A stretch of DNA of 64,000 nucleotides, from NCBI RefSeq assembly GCF_011397635.1, contig NC_064762.1, positions 20,919,479-20,983,478 on the forward strand. The letters run 5' to 3'. The notes below the pieces were generated by a model. The model was given only the letters and a program-made list of their open reading frames with translations, made no database searches and had not been told where the DNA came from. Source of the DNA: Epinephelus fuscoguttatus (Eukaryota > Chordata > Actinopteri > Perciformes > Serranidae). Position numbers and translations under genes: made by a program. Positions 28,900 to 39,900 of the stretch are shown in pieces (within the stretch, counting starts at the first letter, position 1; each line of letters opens with the position of its first letter).

Positions 28900-31800
28900 A
28901 TGATGAAGTCTGTCCTCTGCAGCCTGCTGTCCTGCGCCTCTCTGCTGCTGTCTGATGTCCTGGCCACATACCACCTCAGTGTGGGGGACCCTCAGCTCAT
29001 CTCCACGCAGAGCTTCGCACAGAGCAGGAACAATGGACGACCACTGCTCAGGACCCTCAATCCTGCAAGTAAGTCACTGCAACTTGTGTCCAATATACTC
29101 TGTTTGATATTTCTTAAAGATAGTTTTAGTGGTACTTTATAACAGTGGTGGAAGAAGTGTGTTTTACTTAAATTAAAGTAGCTATATAACACCTGTGGTG
29201 GAAAGTAACCTAATTTATTGCATTACATTTAGGCTACTGTGTACCTTAAAGGGGAATCTAAACCGAAATCAAGAATTACAGTATGTTATTTCCATGGCTT
29301 AGGAGGGTTTAATCAGTATTTGTGCACATCTCTCAAAGCCAGAAACCAGAGAAGTATGCCTCAATTTTGTGACGTCATAGCTCAGTGGTTTTCATACTTT
29401 TTTTTGCCCAAAGCCAAAATCTTGAGGCACACCTGTATTTAAATCTGTTCACAATAGCCTCTATAAGGTGTGTTATCACTGTTATCATGACATAAATGTT
29501 TGTTTTTATTTGCTAATATCAAATAACAATTTACAACCATGAAATATTTATTACCAAAATGATTCAAGAATTCATTTTAAACTTTTTAGAATTACATTAA
29601 AGCACTAATAACACATCCATTTAAATGGCAAATAATGTAAGATAATGTGATGTGTCACACACTTACAATTCCCATGTCCCACTGGCAACAAAAAGATTCC
29701 TGTGCGTTTTTTTTTTTTTAATTAAATTTATACTTTATTAGGAAATAGGTGCACACAACATACTGATACAGTCAATTAAAATTTAATTTATAACTTATTA
29801 CATAGGCCCAGTTGAATATTGCAATAATAATGTGTGGTTATCACAAAATCCCACATGAGAACCGCTGTCATTAGATATAAAGTCTGGAGCTGCTCCATAC
29901 ACAGTGAATGGGAGACTGATTTTGTGGACCCAAAAAATGTCTGTTCCTTTTTTATATGTAAATTATCTTAATTCTGTTGTAGTGTTACGTCTGAAACAGA
30001 AAATGTTCCCATATTCTCAGAATATTCCCCTCAGTGCTCTCAGTGTCATCAAAAACATCATTCACCATTCATTGTCTATGGAGCAGCTCCAGACTTTATA
30101 CCCTATGACGTCACAAATTTGAGTTTCAGCACTCTAGTTTTTGGATTTCTGAAAGAGTTGTTCGTGTCTACAAATATTTTCAGACTGTCTTAGACCATAA
30201 GAATAACATATGTGAATTTTGAAAATGGGTGTACTTCTCCTTTAAGTAAAGGTGGCTGTACATTACTTTACACTTAACAGCGTTTCAGTGAGAGATATTG
30301 TACTTTGTACTCCACTAGTGTATTTGACAGCTTTCATTATTGGTTATTAAATTAGTAGCTTTGTAGCTTTCTTGGCAATAAATAAGTCTATGAGTTGTAT
30401 GCAGCTCCAACAGTTTCCCTTTTAAACATAAGCTGGTTGCATTTAAATAAATATTTTAGGCCTATAGATGGAAAACGCCTCAAAATTTCACAAAAATATA
30501 AATATCAGATAGTTGAGGAAAAGTCCAAAATATGACTACAAATGCATTGCAAAAATGTATTTCTTCTGTCCTCTCCCATAAATAATGAAGGGGTGTAAAG
30601 GAGTCTGACCCCTAGATTGAGAACCACAGGACAAAACTACCTAACATAAGATAAAGTTGTCAAAATAGCTCCACCTCAACCAGCTACAGCAGTAAAACAC
30701 TAGTTAATCAATATAAACAATGTCATATATAATTACAAATAAATTACAGGGGCCAGTTGTCTTCAATAAGAGTACCATTACTTTCATACTCTAAGTATAT
30801 TTTGCTGATAATACATGTATATCTTTACTTTAAGCTAGATTTTGAACGCAGGATTTACACATAATGGTGCATTTTTACGTGGTTGTATTGCTACTTTTAC
30901 CTAAATACAAGATCTGAATACTTCTTCCACCTCTTAAACATTCAGAATGGTACTTTATTAAAAGTACAGAAGTATCATTAGCAAGTAAAAAGTACTTATT
31001 TATGCAGAAAAATTGTATTGTATTTGTAATTGTATTACTGTATGGTATATCAGATTGTTAGATTATTCTCAGTAAGATGCATTTTAATGTAGTAAATGGT
31101 CAAGCTCATCATTGGTTGTGTGTAAAATGTTCATTTGCAAAGTAACTATGAACTATAATCGTCAAATTAATGCAGTAAAAAGTGGAGTAAAAAGTACAAT
31201 ATGTCCCTCTCAAATGTTGTGAGGTCAATCTCTTGTCACAAGCTATGATTTGTTTACATCAAAATAATGTGAATTGTTTTGTAAATTGTTAATTCTTACA
31301 GATTACATTTTGAAACAGTATTTTTTGTAAATTGACAATTAAATATTGAAGACTAGACCTGAAAGAATAGATATTTCATCTTTCAAAAATGTTATCTAAC
31401 GAGTGATATAACCACCAGATTTGACACGTTTCTCAAACACAACATGCATGAAATGTTAAATTCTCACTGGGTGTTTCACAAGCGTTACACAGGATTATCC
31501 CAGCTTGTTGCAAACACCCCAGGTGGCTGATCTTACACTCATGCTTCCACTAATAATTTGTGTGTTGTTGTATATCTCACTACAACGTATTGTACAGTGT
31601 CAACTTACACAGCTTTCCTACTAATGTTCTCTATCACTTTTCCTTTCTGGCGGCCCTGTAGTTCACAGAAGTGACTACACGTATAGAGGAGGGTATCACT
31701 ACCACTACCAGCCACCCAGGATCCCTCCACCGGTAGTGTATCCACCTTTTCCTCTGTCTCCTCCAGTGACTTACCACAGGCCCTCAGTCCCCGTGCCGCC

Positions 31801-34800
31801 CTATCACCACAGATTCAAAGGGCCACACATACACCACATATACAAAGGTCTGTCTCCACCAGTAGCTCACCATCCCCATCACAGGCTCAAAGGCCCGTTC
31901 CCTTACAAACTGAAGGGTCCATGCCCCACACAGTCAGAGGCAACAGTGCCAACAGCACCTGTGGTACACCTCCCTACCGCCGCTCCGACTCTACCGGAGC
32001 CGACAGTGCAGCCAACTCTGCCAGCGACTACGGTGGCACCGCTGACAACCATCCTGCCAGTGGTGGTGACCACTGTGCCGCCAGTGGAGACCACCGCTCC
32101 CGTGACGCTACCGGTCAGTACCCAAAGCGGCTTCATCACCACCATCAGTCCTGTGGAGACAGGTAGAATATTACCAGTTAGGTTTGCTTTCCATCCCAAC
32201 GTCCTCACTGCTTTACAGGTCAGATCTGTTTGTTTCACTCTGAGAGAGAATATAGGAACACCACTCAGAGCAGATTTTATGTAAAGGAATCAAACACTTT
32301 GTGAGTGAGTGAAAAGGTTGATGCCACATATCTGACAGTCATATCTGTCTGGTAAATATAAGCTACAACCAACAGCCTGCTAGCTTAGCTTAGCATAAAG
32401 ACTGGAAACATAGGGAAACAGTTAGCCTGTCTACACCTACCCTGCAGAGTCCTGCACCCAAACCAGCATCTCAATGTGCAATACCAGACCCACCCAACCA
32501 CCCACGCATATGACCAATTAGTCCCGCAAAACAAGGTTATGGGACTGTATTGCCTATATCTTGCATACAGTGTTTATAGAAACATGTATTAGTGCCCTGT
32601 TTAGCTGTAAGAGTGAGAGTTTGTGAACAGGAAGTGAGCACCATACAAAAAAACTGACATCAAATAGTAAAACTAACAACGCTGATCAAATATAAACCCA
32701 GATTCTGTTACTGAGTTGCCAATCTCTCACCTCAGTTGTTTTCAGAAACATGTTTTAGTTTACTGTTTAACTGTAACACAAGATCGTTTCTTGCCTGCTG
32801 TCACCCATTATTTTACACAGACATGTTAACATTACATCACCCACCAGCAGGAGCGTTCATTGGTCCGGTGCGGCATGCTGCATACTGGTAGTTGTAGCTT
32901 TTCTACCTCTTAAGCAAAAGCATACTTCTTCTGTTTTCTGTGTTTCTGTAGCACCAATTTCAAAAGTATTTGCGTCTTTCTACTGCATAGACATTCACAT
33001 TTTATTAAAAGACTGTCTCTGCAGCAGTGAAATACTTCTTTAAAATGCAGCTCACATATTCCATCTGCCTCAGAGGACAGAGCTGACACACAAAGTCAGC
33101 AGTCAAAGGATTAAAATGTTAAAACATTAAAAGTGCAGTGCATAGGATTCAGAGGCATCTATTGGCAGAAATGGAATATAATAGTCGTTACTATGAAAAT
33201 AGCCACTTAAAGCTAAGAATCCTGTTTTCATTACCTTAGAATGAGCCGTTTATGTCTACATATGGAGCGGGTCCTTTTCCATTAAGTCCACCATGTTTCT
33301 ACAGTAGCCCAGAACATACAAACCAAACACTGGCTCTATATAGGGCCATTCGCATTCTCACGATAGCCACAGAGAAGTTTTATTTCTACAACCTCACTGG
33401 TAGATGCCTCTAAATCCTACACACTGGATCTTGAAATTAAATTATAACTATTTTCATTTTACTTTAATATGTTTATTATCTAACACCAGCGATCGTACCT
33501 AGATGTACTTTGTTAAATCCAGAACCAAGACCGGAAAAAAATGATGCCAAAATACCACCTGTGAAACACTTCTATTGCTCGTCACCCATCGGGTATCCGC
33601 GGATACTTAACCAAATGCAGGACTCTGCCTTCCAGCACCTCTAAAGCTCTCTAATCAACATTTCATCTGGATAAACTTCATGTGGAAACACTGACTTTAT
33701 ATCAGACATTCAAACATCACATTCAAAAAATGTTTTACAGGGAATTTAATTGTTATTATTAAGGAAGTTTGATCTCTCTCATGACTCTCCGGTCATTTTT
33801 TTGTGTCATATGTAATTGTTGTAAATGAATGATGTGTGTCCCCAGTCATGTGCTAAGCTAAGCTAACCATCTGCTGGCTGTAGCTTCACATTTACTATAG
33901 ACATGAGAGTGGCATCAGTCAATATGCATTTTTCCTTAAATAACTATTATTATAGTGATAGAATCTAATGGTAGAATGATGGTATTTTAGTGGCAGGAGA
34001 CAAAACAAATAGCTACAAAATAACAAACACCATGAGTTTCCACTCTGTATCACTTCATCATCCATCCTATTGGAATTTATGAGATACGGACAGATTAAGA
34101 CATCTGGAAACTCAAACCTAAAAATATATGCCAGAATATGCATTTGAAGTTTATAATAAAACAAAGCTAAAGCTGATATCATGTCTTAAAATTAAGGCAG
34201 ATTTTGCTTCCAAAAGCAGAAAGGATCTGAGGAGATGTAGTTGAGTGTGTGTATGTGATTGGACAGGCAGGCCTGCTAACACTGTCTCCATCTTTCGGTA
34301 TCATGTAACTTTTTGTGTGTGGGCACTAAGCATCCTTTTCATTCAGGGAAATGAGATAAAAGGATACGTCCGATGATAAGTCTCTGATGGACTGTTGAGA
34401 CACTGAAATGATACAGTATGTATGATGGCATACTAAATCATTTTACCCAAACCACAAGCTTTTATTTTACCACTGCAGCGATGCACAACAGTCCTTTTGT
34501 TACCATGGGAACCTGTGCTGTGCATCCCAGAGTGTCCTGTGTTTTGTTCTCACTGTGACAGTTTAACTAACAAGCTTGAATGTGTCTCTGAATGATGAAC
34601 TGGGTTTTGGACTTAATCCTGCCATGGTTTGGTTGATCACCAGAGACAGACTCTCAGTGCAGGAGCCGGCCCCTGGACCTGGTCTTTATCATTGACAGCT
34701 CTCGCAGTGTGCGCCCCGGCGAGTTTGAGAAGGTGAAGATATTCCTGGCCGACATGGTCGACACGTTGGACGTGGGCTCGGAAGCCACCAGAGTGGCTGT

Positions 34801-37800
34801 GGTCAACTACGCCAGCACGGTCAAGATCGAGTTCCTGCTCAAAAACCACTTCAACAAACCGGACATGAAGAAAGCCATCTCCCGCATCGAGCCCTTGGCG
34901 GCTGGCACCATGACCGGCCTCGCCATCAAGACTGCAGTTAACGAAGCCTTCACCGAGCAGTCTGGGGCCCGGCCTCGCTCCAGGAACATCTCCAAAGTGG
35001 CCATCATAGTGACAGACGGGAGACCTCAAGACCAGGTGGAGGAGGTGTCAGCTGCAGCTCGGGCCTCAGGCATTGAGATCTACGCTGTTGGGGTGGACCG
35101 TGCTGACATGCGCTCCTTGCAGCTGATGGCCAGCATCCCTCTGGATGACCACGTCTTCTATGTGGAGACCTATGGCGTTATCGAGAAGCTCACCTCCAAG
35201 TTCAGGGAGACCCTGTGCGGTAGGACAGAGACCTGCAAGACCTTTTTTAAAACCATTAACCCTGGTTCTAGTTCCTCAGTAAGGGGCACCTACAGTCTAC
35301 AGGGGGTTTGTCGCAGATTTCGGATCATTTACTGTGTTATTGGTGAATTATAAACTCTGAAATCATGAGGAAAGATACCAGATGTGTTTAACCCCCACAT
35401 GGACTGCAGATGTCGGCACTAGAACCTGCTTGTAGTTGCCAAGTTAATCCAAGGTAAAGTCTTGGGGCCGTGCAGCCCTAAACTTTCAGCTTCTTTTTTT
35501 AAAGGCAAAACATGTATATGATGATTGTCAGTAAATAGTTTTGCAATCAGAGCATCATGATGGTGATTGCTTTGAATTTATCCAGTTTTGTTTGAAATGA
35601 TTTAAATGCACAGCAGAACCTCACTTTTTCAAAGCAATCTGGAAAAAAGACATCTAAACAATTGAGTGAAATACACTTCAATATGGACACATGCATTATA
35701 TGGTTTGGCTTCATTCTATCATAAAACAACCTACATATAATTACAATACTGCATTCATATGAATTCAGAAAAACACGCTTTGTTGCTGCTGAAATAACTT
35801 ATTTACATGACTAGATTTTAATTCACTTCTGTACAAGCAACCCAGTCTCTGGAATAAATGTTGACACCGTACATTTCTGCAAACCACAGTTATGTTACAT
35901 TTGTACGTTTCATATGTTGAAACTTAACATTTTTCCACATTGTGATTTTCAGTTTTATGTAGTGAAAACACTGTGGTTAATGTGTGGTTGGGTGTAGGCA
36001 CCAAAAACAGTTGGTCAGTCATTTTTGGCTTAAAATATATGGCTGTTGACGGCACAACCACTGCTGGAAGTGTGCTGATGTTGCCTTGAAAATACCCAGT
36101 TGTCGCAACAGCACCCCTGGAAATCTCCTCACATCGCCCTAAAGATACCTGGTTGTTGCCAGAACAACCACAGCTAGAAATATGCCCACATTGCCTGAAT
36201 AAATACCCACTCGTTGTTACCACACCCACTGCTGGAAATGTACTGACAGTGCTGTAAAAATACCTGGTTGTTGTTGCCACAGCCACCACTAGAAATGCAC
36301 AGATGTCGCCTGAAAAAAATACCAGGTTTTTGTGGCAACAACCACCACTTGAATTATGCTGACATGGCCTTAAAACAAATACCTGGTTGTTGCTGCCACA
36401 ACCACCCCCTGGAAATTTGCCAACATCACCCTAAAACTACCCGGTTGTTGTGGCAATAACCACTGCTTGAAATCTGCTGGCGTCGTTTAAAAAAATACCC
36501 AGTAGTTGTCACTACAACCACCGCTGGAAATGTCCCGTTGTGGTCTCGAACAGTGGACTTCTGCTTGGCAGCTGTCTCTCCTGGGTCTCACACCATCCCT
36601 TAGCTTATATACATGTAATCTAATCTACCTCAGTTAGAAACGTCGATCAGATACATACAAAATGAACAAATGTAATGTATCAGTGGTTTGCTGAAACACA
36701 CACTGTGCCAACATTTTCTTCTGGCAACTGGATTGTTACATGAACTTCAGAGATTTGGACAAATGAGGTTTTGCTGTTAACTTTTTCCATGTTACTGTCT
36801 GATGTTTGTCTTGTCCCCCTACTTATGAAATAATTTTATCATGTAACTGTCATTATTGTTATACTTCAGGGTTCTGTGATTTTACCTGTGTTGTCCAACA
36901 CACAGTGAACCTAAGCAGTTCGCAAAAGACCTTGGCTGAGATGTGGTGAAGGTGTATGAACGGATCAGGTTTTTCACCACAAGTGACATGTGGTCAAGTA
37001 CAAACACACAGGACAGCTTGCAAATATATATATTTTTACTTGTATAAGCAAAAAAATGAATCAGAAAAAGCTGATTTTACTTGTTTTTGTCAACATATAT
37101 TCTCCATCAGAAGAAGATACTTACAAACATCACTTGTTTAGTGGATTTTGCAACTACCTTACCCATAACAAGCTAGCTAACTTTAGCATACTGTATGTTA
37201 GCACATGACACATGACAGCGCCATCCCTTAATCCCGGTTTATTCCAGGTGTGGACCCCTGTGCCATGGGACACGACTGCGAACACATATGCGTCAACAGC
37301 AATGCCTCGTATTACTGCCAGTGCCGGAACGGTTATATCTTGAATGCGGACAAGAAAACATGTTCCCTGAAACGTAAGAACAAACTGTGTGGATTCCTGC
37401 AGCACATGTGGCTTCTTGCTGTGATATTAATGCTGCCTCAAATATATGTGTGTAAAAAGCTTTTAAAGCAGTGTGCAGAATGTGTTTGGCTTTTAAGCAG
37501 GGCTTCACAACATCGCAACCAACTGCTGCATGATTCCTGACTCTATAATTCACTGTTGACTGTTGCATTTGTTGGACAATTATCGGGTAATATTATAGAA
37601 TTGATTCACTATAATTGTTGTGGCAATGGTAACGTGATATTTTAAGAGTGTGACTGCAAGCTTTGGTTTGATTTTGGAAGAAGTAGAGTGGGTGGTATTA
37701 TGTGTGCTTTTTCACTCTCAGCATGATCTGTTACGCTGATGTGAAATTTGCTTTCTCCCGGCAAAGAGGTGAAGGCGGTGGTGGTGGAGGATCCCTGTAA

Positions 37801-38110
37801 ATGTGAAGCCAGGCTGGCCTTCCAGAAGCAGACGCAGGCCGCCCTCCAGCAGCTCACAGCCAAGCATATCCTTCCTGTTGTTTCAGATGGGAACCTTTTT
37901 ATTATAAACATTCTCCGCTGCATATTTCTCTGACGTGACAGCTGATTACTTCAACCTGCTGGCGTTGTTATTGTAATATATATTAACAGTGTGTCTTGTG
38001 TATGTTCTCATCACTTAATTGTGCCTGTGAATGAGTTTCCTTGACTGATCTCACTATCTGATGTGTCTGGGAGAATCGAGCGTCTGGAGAACATGGTGGG
38101 CCGTGCTTAA
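28900..38110 (+). CDS. matn3: Matrilin-3
   Basis: Six exons join in phase: 28900-29068, 31662-32162, 34644-35219, 37248-37373, 37767-37865, 38055-38110 (1527 bases, 508 residues). The product is a secreted cartilage matrix adaptor. Residues 1-21 are a signal peptide. Exon 2 adds about 167 residues rich in Pro, His and Thr with repeated KGP ([23 protein letters not shown]) and a Thr/Pro-rich, mucin-like end. Residues 224-415 form one von Willebrand A domain with the DSSRS metal site, and contain [14 protein letters not shown] and [14 protein letters not shown], close to mammalian MATN3. One EGF module follows ([12 protein letters not shown]...[16 protein letters not shown]); human MATN3 has four. 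The C-terminus ([12 protein letters not shown]..., [15 protein letters not shown]) is the heptad coiled coil that oligomerises matrilins. The last intron is AT-AC. ATG codons at 28900 and 28903 are equivalent starts. Confidence 0.95.
29246..30245. mobile_element. piggyBac-like TTAA MITE
   Basis: TTAA is present at both edges (29246-29249 and 30242-30245), flanking ends AGGGGAATCTAAACCG and the complement of AGGAGAAGTACACCC. The arms are long: GTGACGTCATAG at 29369 mirrors CTATGACGTCAC at 30103. TTAA duplication is the hallmark of piggyBac transposons. It is non-coding and is itself interrupted by the element at 29390-29869. Confidence 0.65.
29390..29869. mobile_element. hAT-like MITE nested in the TTAA element
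   Basis: CAGTGGTTTTCATACTTTT at the left and CACATGAGAACCGCTG at the right are imperfect inverted ends, CAGYGGTTYTCAT. It splits the left arm of the surrounding element from its centre. Confidence 0.6.
32319..33919. mobile_element. Long inverted-repeat element in matn3 intron 2
   Basis: The left end TTGATGCCAC with TAGCTTAGCTTAGCATAAAG at about 32380 is mirrored by GCTAAGCTAAGCTAACCATC near 33850 and GTGGCATCA at 33911. It is a known fish family with GCTTAGCTTAGC in both arms. Another MITE (33130-33432) sits inside. Confidence 0.65.
33130..33432. mobile_element. MITE nested inside 32319-33919
   Basis: The ends AAAGTGCAGTGCATAGGATT CAGAGGCAT-type and the complement of AAGATCCAGTGTGTAGGATT form imperfect inverted repeats. 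The interior (GGCAGAAATGGAATATAATA) matches a very widespread fish MITE. A further end of the family is at 27451. Confidence 0.75.
35838..36738. mobile_element. Inverted-repeat element carrying a minisatellite, copy 1
   Basis: The left arm (AATGTTGACACCGTACATTT, CTGCAAACCA, TTACATTTGTACG) pairs over about 85 bases with the right arm (CAAATGTAATGTATCAGTGG, TTTGCTGAAACA, ACACTGTGCCAACATT). The centre is a tandem array at 36036-36535. The same arms bound 48515-49633, where a different array is carried. The copy lies in matn3 intron 3. Confidence 0.75.
36036..36535. repeat. Hairpin minisatellite, about nine units of 52-61 bases
   Basis: Each unit has an A-rich start, ATACCTGGTTGTTG, then GCCACAACCACC, then CTGGAAAT and TGCTGACAT-like ends. 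GGTTGTTG and CAACAACC within one unit are complementary, so every unit can form a small hairpin. Units differ by many substitutions, so the array is old. Confidence 0.85.
37866..38054 (+). other. matn3: U12-type AT-AC intron of matn3
   Basis: The intron begins ATATCCTTCC, the canonical U12 5' splice site, ends in AC at 38053-38054, and has TTCCTTGAC at 38037-38045, matching the U12 branch-site consensus, with the branch A about 10 bases before the 3' end. It joins the exons in frame to give [15 protein letters not shown]. Matrilin genes are known for an AT-AC intron at this place before the coiled-coil exon. Confidence 0.95.
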
Positions 38111-38760
38111 AGCTGCACACTGTGGTAGGTGTTGAGGTGCTGACAGCTTTTTTTTTCTGGGGGTGATTTGTAGTAAAAGCCTGCCACCCACCGCACAGTT
38201 TGACCTTTTGTTTATTTACCCTCTGCAGAGACAGCTCGCCGGTTTACATCGTGGACGTGGACATGTGTTTCCTGTCATCCACCCTCCCAGAACTACTGTA
38301 TGGACTTCGACCACAGATGGAGTGAAACTGTGATTCCCCATAGTTACTGACTGTAGTGACTGATGAGTAACAATATCTGTTGTTGAATGTGGGCATTAAA
38401 TGTTATGTAACCAAAGAAAACAAGTATTATTTTCAGTATTTCTCATGTACTGTATCATGTGTGTTTTGTGTTCTGTTTGTACAAATTTGCATATTGTATA
38501 TAGTTTTTTTTAAAGAATATCATTGTATTTACTTAGTAACCGACTTTAATAGAAAAATGACTTTTTTGCTATGAAGCATTCAGCCAGTAAAATGTTTCCA
38601 ACTTTAAATATTTTTGCTTATTTTGTATTATATTCTCTCATTTTCAACAATTTAACCATTGAAATTTTCATTGTTACAGGTTGTTTCATGATGATAAATG
38701 TTAAATTTGTGTGTCTGTGAATGTTATCAGATGACATGTAACCAAGCACATAAATTGGGC

Positions 38761-38766
38761 AATAAA
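38761..38766 (+). terminator. Probable matn3 poly(A) signal
   Basis: AATAAA in GGGCAATAAAGTAATC is followed by GATGTTGTGAGCACTGTTATC. The 3' UTR from 38111 would be about 670 bases. It includes GTGGACGTGGACATGTG at 38252, which looks exon-like but lies after the stop. Confidence 0.55.
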
Positions 38767-38934
38767 GTAATCACTACAGAGGATGTTGTGAGCACTGTTA
38801 TCTTTACGAGTTCTAAAATGAAAGGTCATGCTGACGTGACAATATTAATACCATAGGCCTATTCAAACACAATCTTATTGTCTGAATCTTGAACAGTGAA
38901 TCTGATATAAGTTATCTTTTTTTAAGAAAGTGAA

Positions 38935-39115
38935 ATAAAAAAAGTATCCATTGTGCAAAGTCATTTGAATCCAGGAGAATCTGGAGAAAACCCACGCTGA
39001 CATGGGGAGAACATGCAAACTCCACACAAAAGGGCTCGCCCACCCTGGGTTTGAACCAGGAACCCTCTTGCTGTGAGTCGACAATGCTAAGCACCGCATC
39101 ACTGTGCTTCCCAAA
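38935..39115 (-). repeat. Teleost interspersed repeat (relative of 2822-3175)
   Basis: GGAGAAAACCCACGCTGACA, GGGGAGAACATGCAAACTCC and CCTGGGTTTGAACCAGGAAC are the reverse complement of the conserved part of a widespread fish repeat. Confidence 0.75.
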
Positions 39116-39446
39116 TGTGGTTACATTTAATTATTGTTATTAAAGTTATTGCTTGAAAAAGTGCCGACCATAACTAGTGAAATATGTGGATCATGAAAGT
39201 TTAGCGGATTGTTAGGAGCTGTATGCAACATTCAGAGCTCACAAGCGAATAACTACTTGCTTTGTAATGGCCCGTAAACATAGTGTGTTCTTTGCACCCT
39301 CAATGTAGAACAACAAGTCAATGTAGATGACTAGAAGGCACTCACAAAAGCGAGTGTTCCCAAGCACCTGGTTTTAAGGATCCAGCCATTGTTCCCCGAG
39401 ATAGACAGCTTTGGAACCACAAATGGACTCGGGGGGGGGGGGGGGG

Positions 39447-39657
39447 GCCACCCTAAAGTGTCGTCTTGAGTGGCGAAAATGAGAGGATGTGCCCTATCAG
39501 CTGCCCTCTTGAATGATCAAAACAAGACGATGTGCCCTATTGGATGAAAACAAGCGGATGTGCCCTTTTGGCTGCCTTCTTGTCCCCCATGTCATGCAGG
39601 AGATGCCCTTTTTTCCTTTTCACCCCTGCCCTTCAAACATCCTGAGTCCGTCACTGA
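39447..39657 (-). repeat. GGGCA-rich repeat family, copy B
   Basis: Read on -, this begins CAGTGACGGACTCAGGATGT and contains the same GAGGGCAGC and AAAGGGCACATC units as copies A, C and D. Its far end meets the G run near 39448. Confidence 0.8.
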
Positions 39658-39664
39658 ACAGTGC

Positions 39665-39900
39665 GACCACGTCATGTGACGAGGAGCTTTCTTCAGTAAA
39701 TATCAGTCTAAAACATATGGAGAAGAATTTGTTCATGTTAGTGCAGGGCTACCCAGAGATTTACACCTGTCCCAAATTTGGGATTACTGGTAAGTAAGCT
39801 TTAGTTATGGTTGCTTAGCAATGTCAGGTGCAACCTATCTTCGTGCCCTTGAAAGCTGCTCAGAGAAGGCATAAGAGTAGCATTTGTCCCGGCCCTGAGG
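39665..39900. repeat. Relative of the 25190-25665 repeat
   Basis: GTGCAGGGCTACCCAGAG, TGGTTGCTTAGCAATGTCAG and CTTGAAAGCTGCTCAGAGAA follow the order seen at 25420-25620. Copy B interrupts or truncates its left side. Confidence 0.55.

Larger units (their letters stand above)
29190..30940. mobile_element. Outer inverted-repeat element in matn3 intron 1
   Basis: GTGGTGGAAAGTAAC near 29194 and ATCTGAATACTTCTTCCACCTC near its right end, with TGTACTTTGTACTCCACTA inside, belong to a common fish family. It is interrupted by the TTAA element at 29246-30245. A relative (CAGTGGTGGAAGAAGTGTG) lies just left at 29144. Confidence 0.55.

Noticed and set aside
31903-32238. Open frames opposite and out of frame with matn3 exon 2
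   Set aside because: Produced by the GC-rich, repetitive Pro/Thr coding sequence; the + strand frame alone joins the signal exon and the vWA exon in phase.
34637-35029. 130-codon open frame on - opposite the matn3 vWA exon
   Set aside because: It is the antisense shadow of a strongly conserved coding exon on +.
38228-38325. Exon-like segment after CTCTGCAG following matn3
   Set aside because: It lies downstream of the in-frame stop reached through the AT-AC intron and does not resemble matrilin sequence; treated as 3' UTR.
39431-39448. 18-base G run as a possible functional G-quadruplex
   Set aside because: It lies at a junction of nested repeats, away from any promoter, and homopolymer length may be a sequencing artefact.
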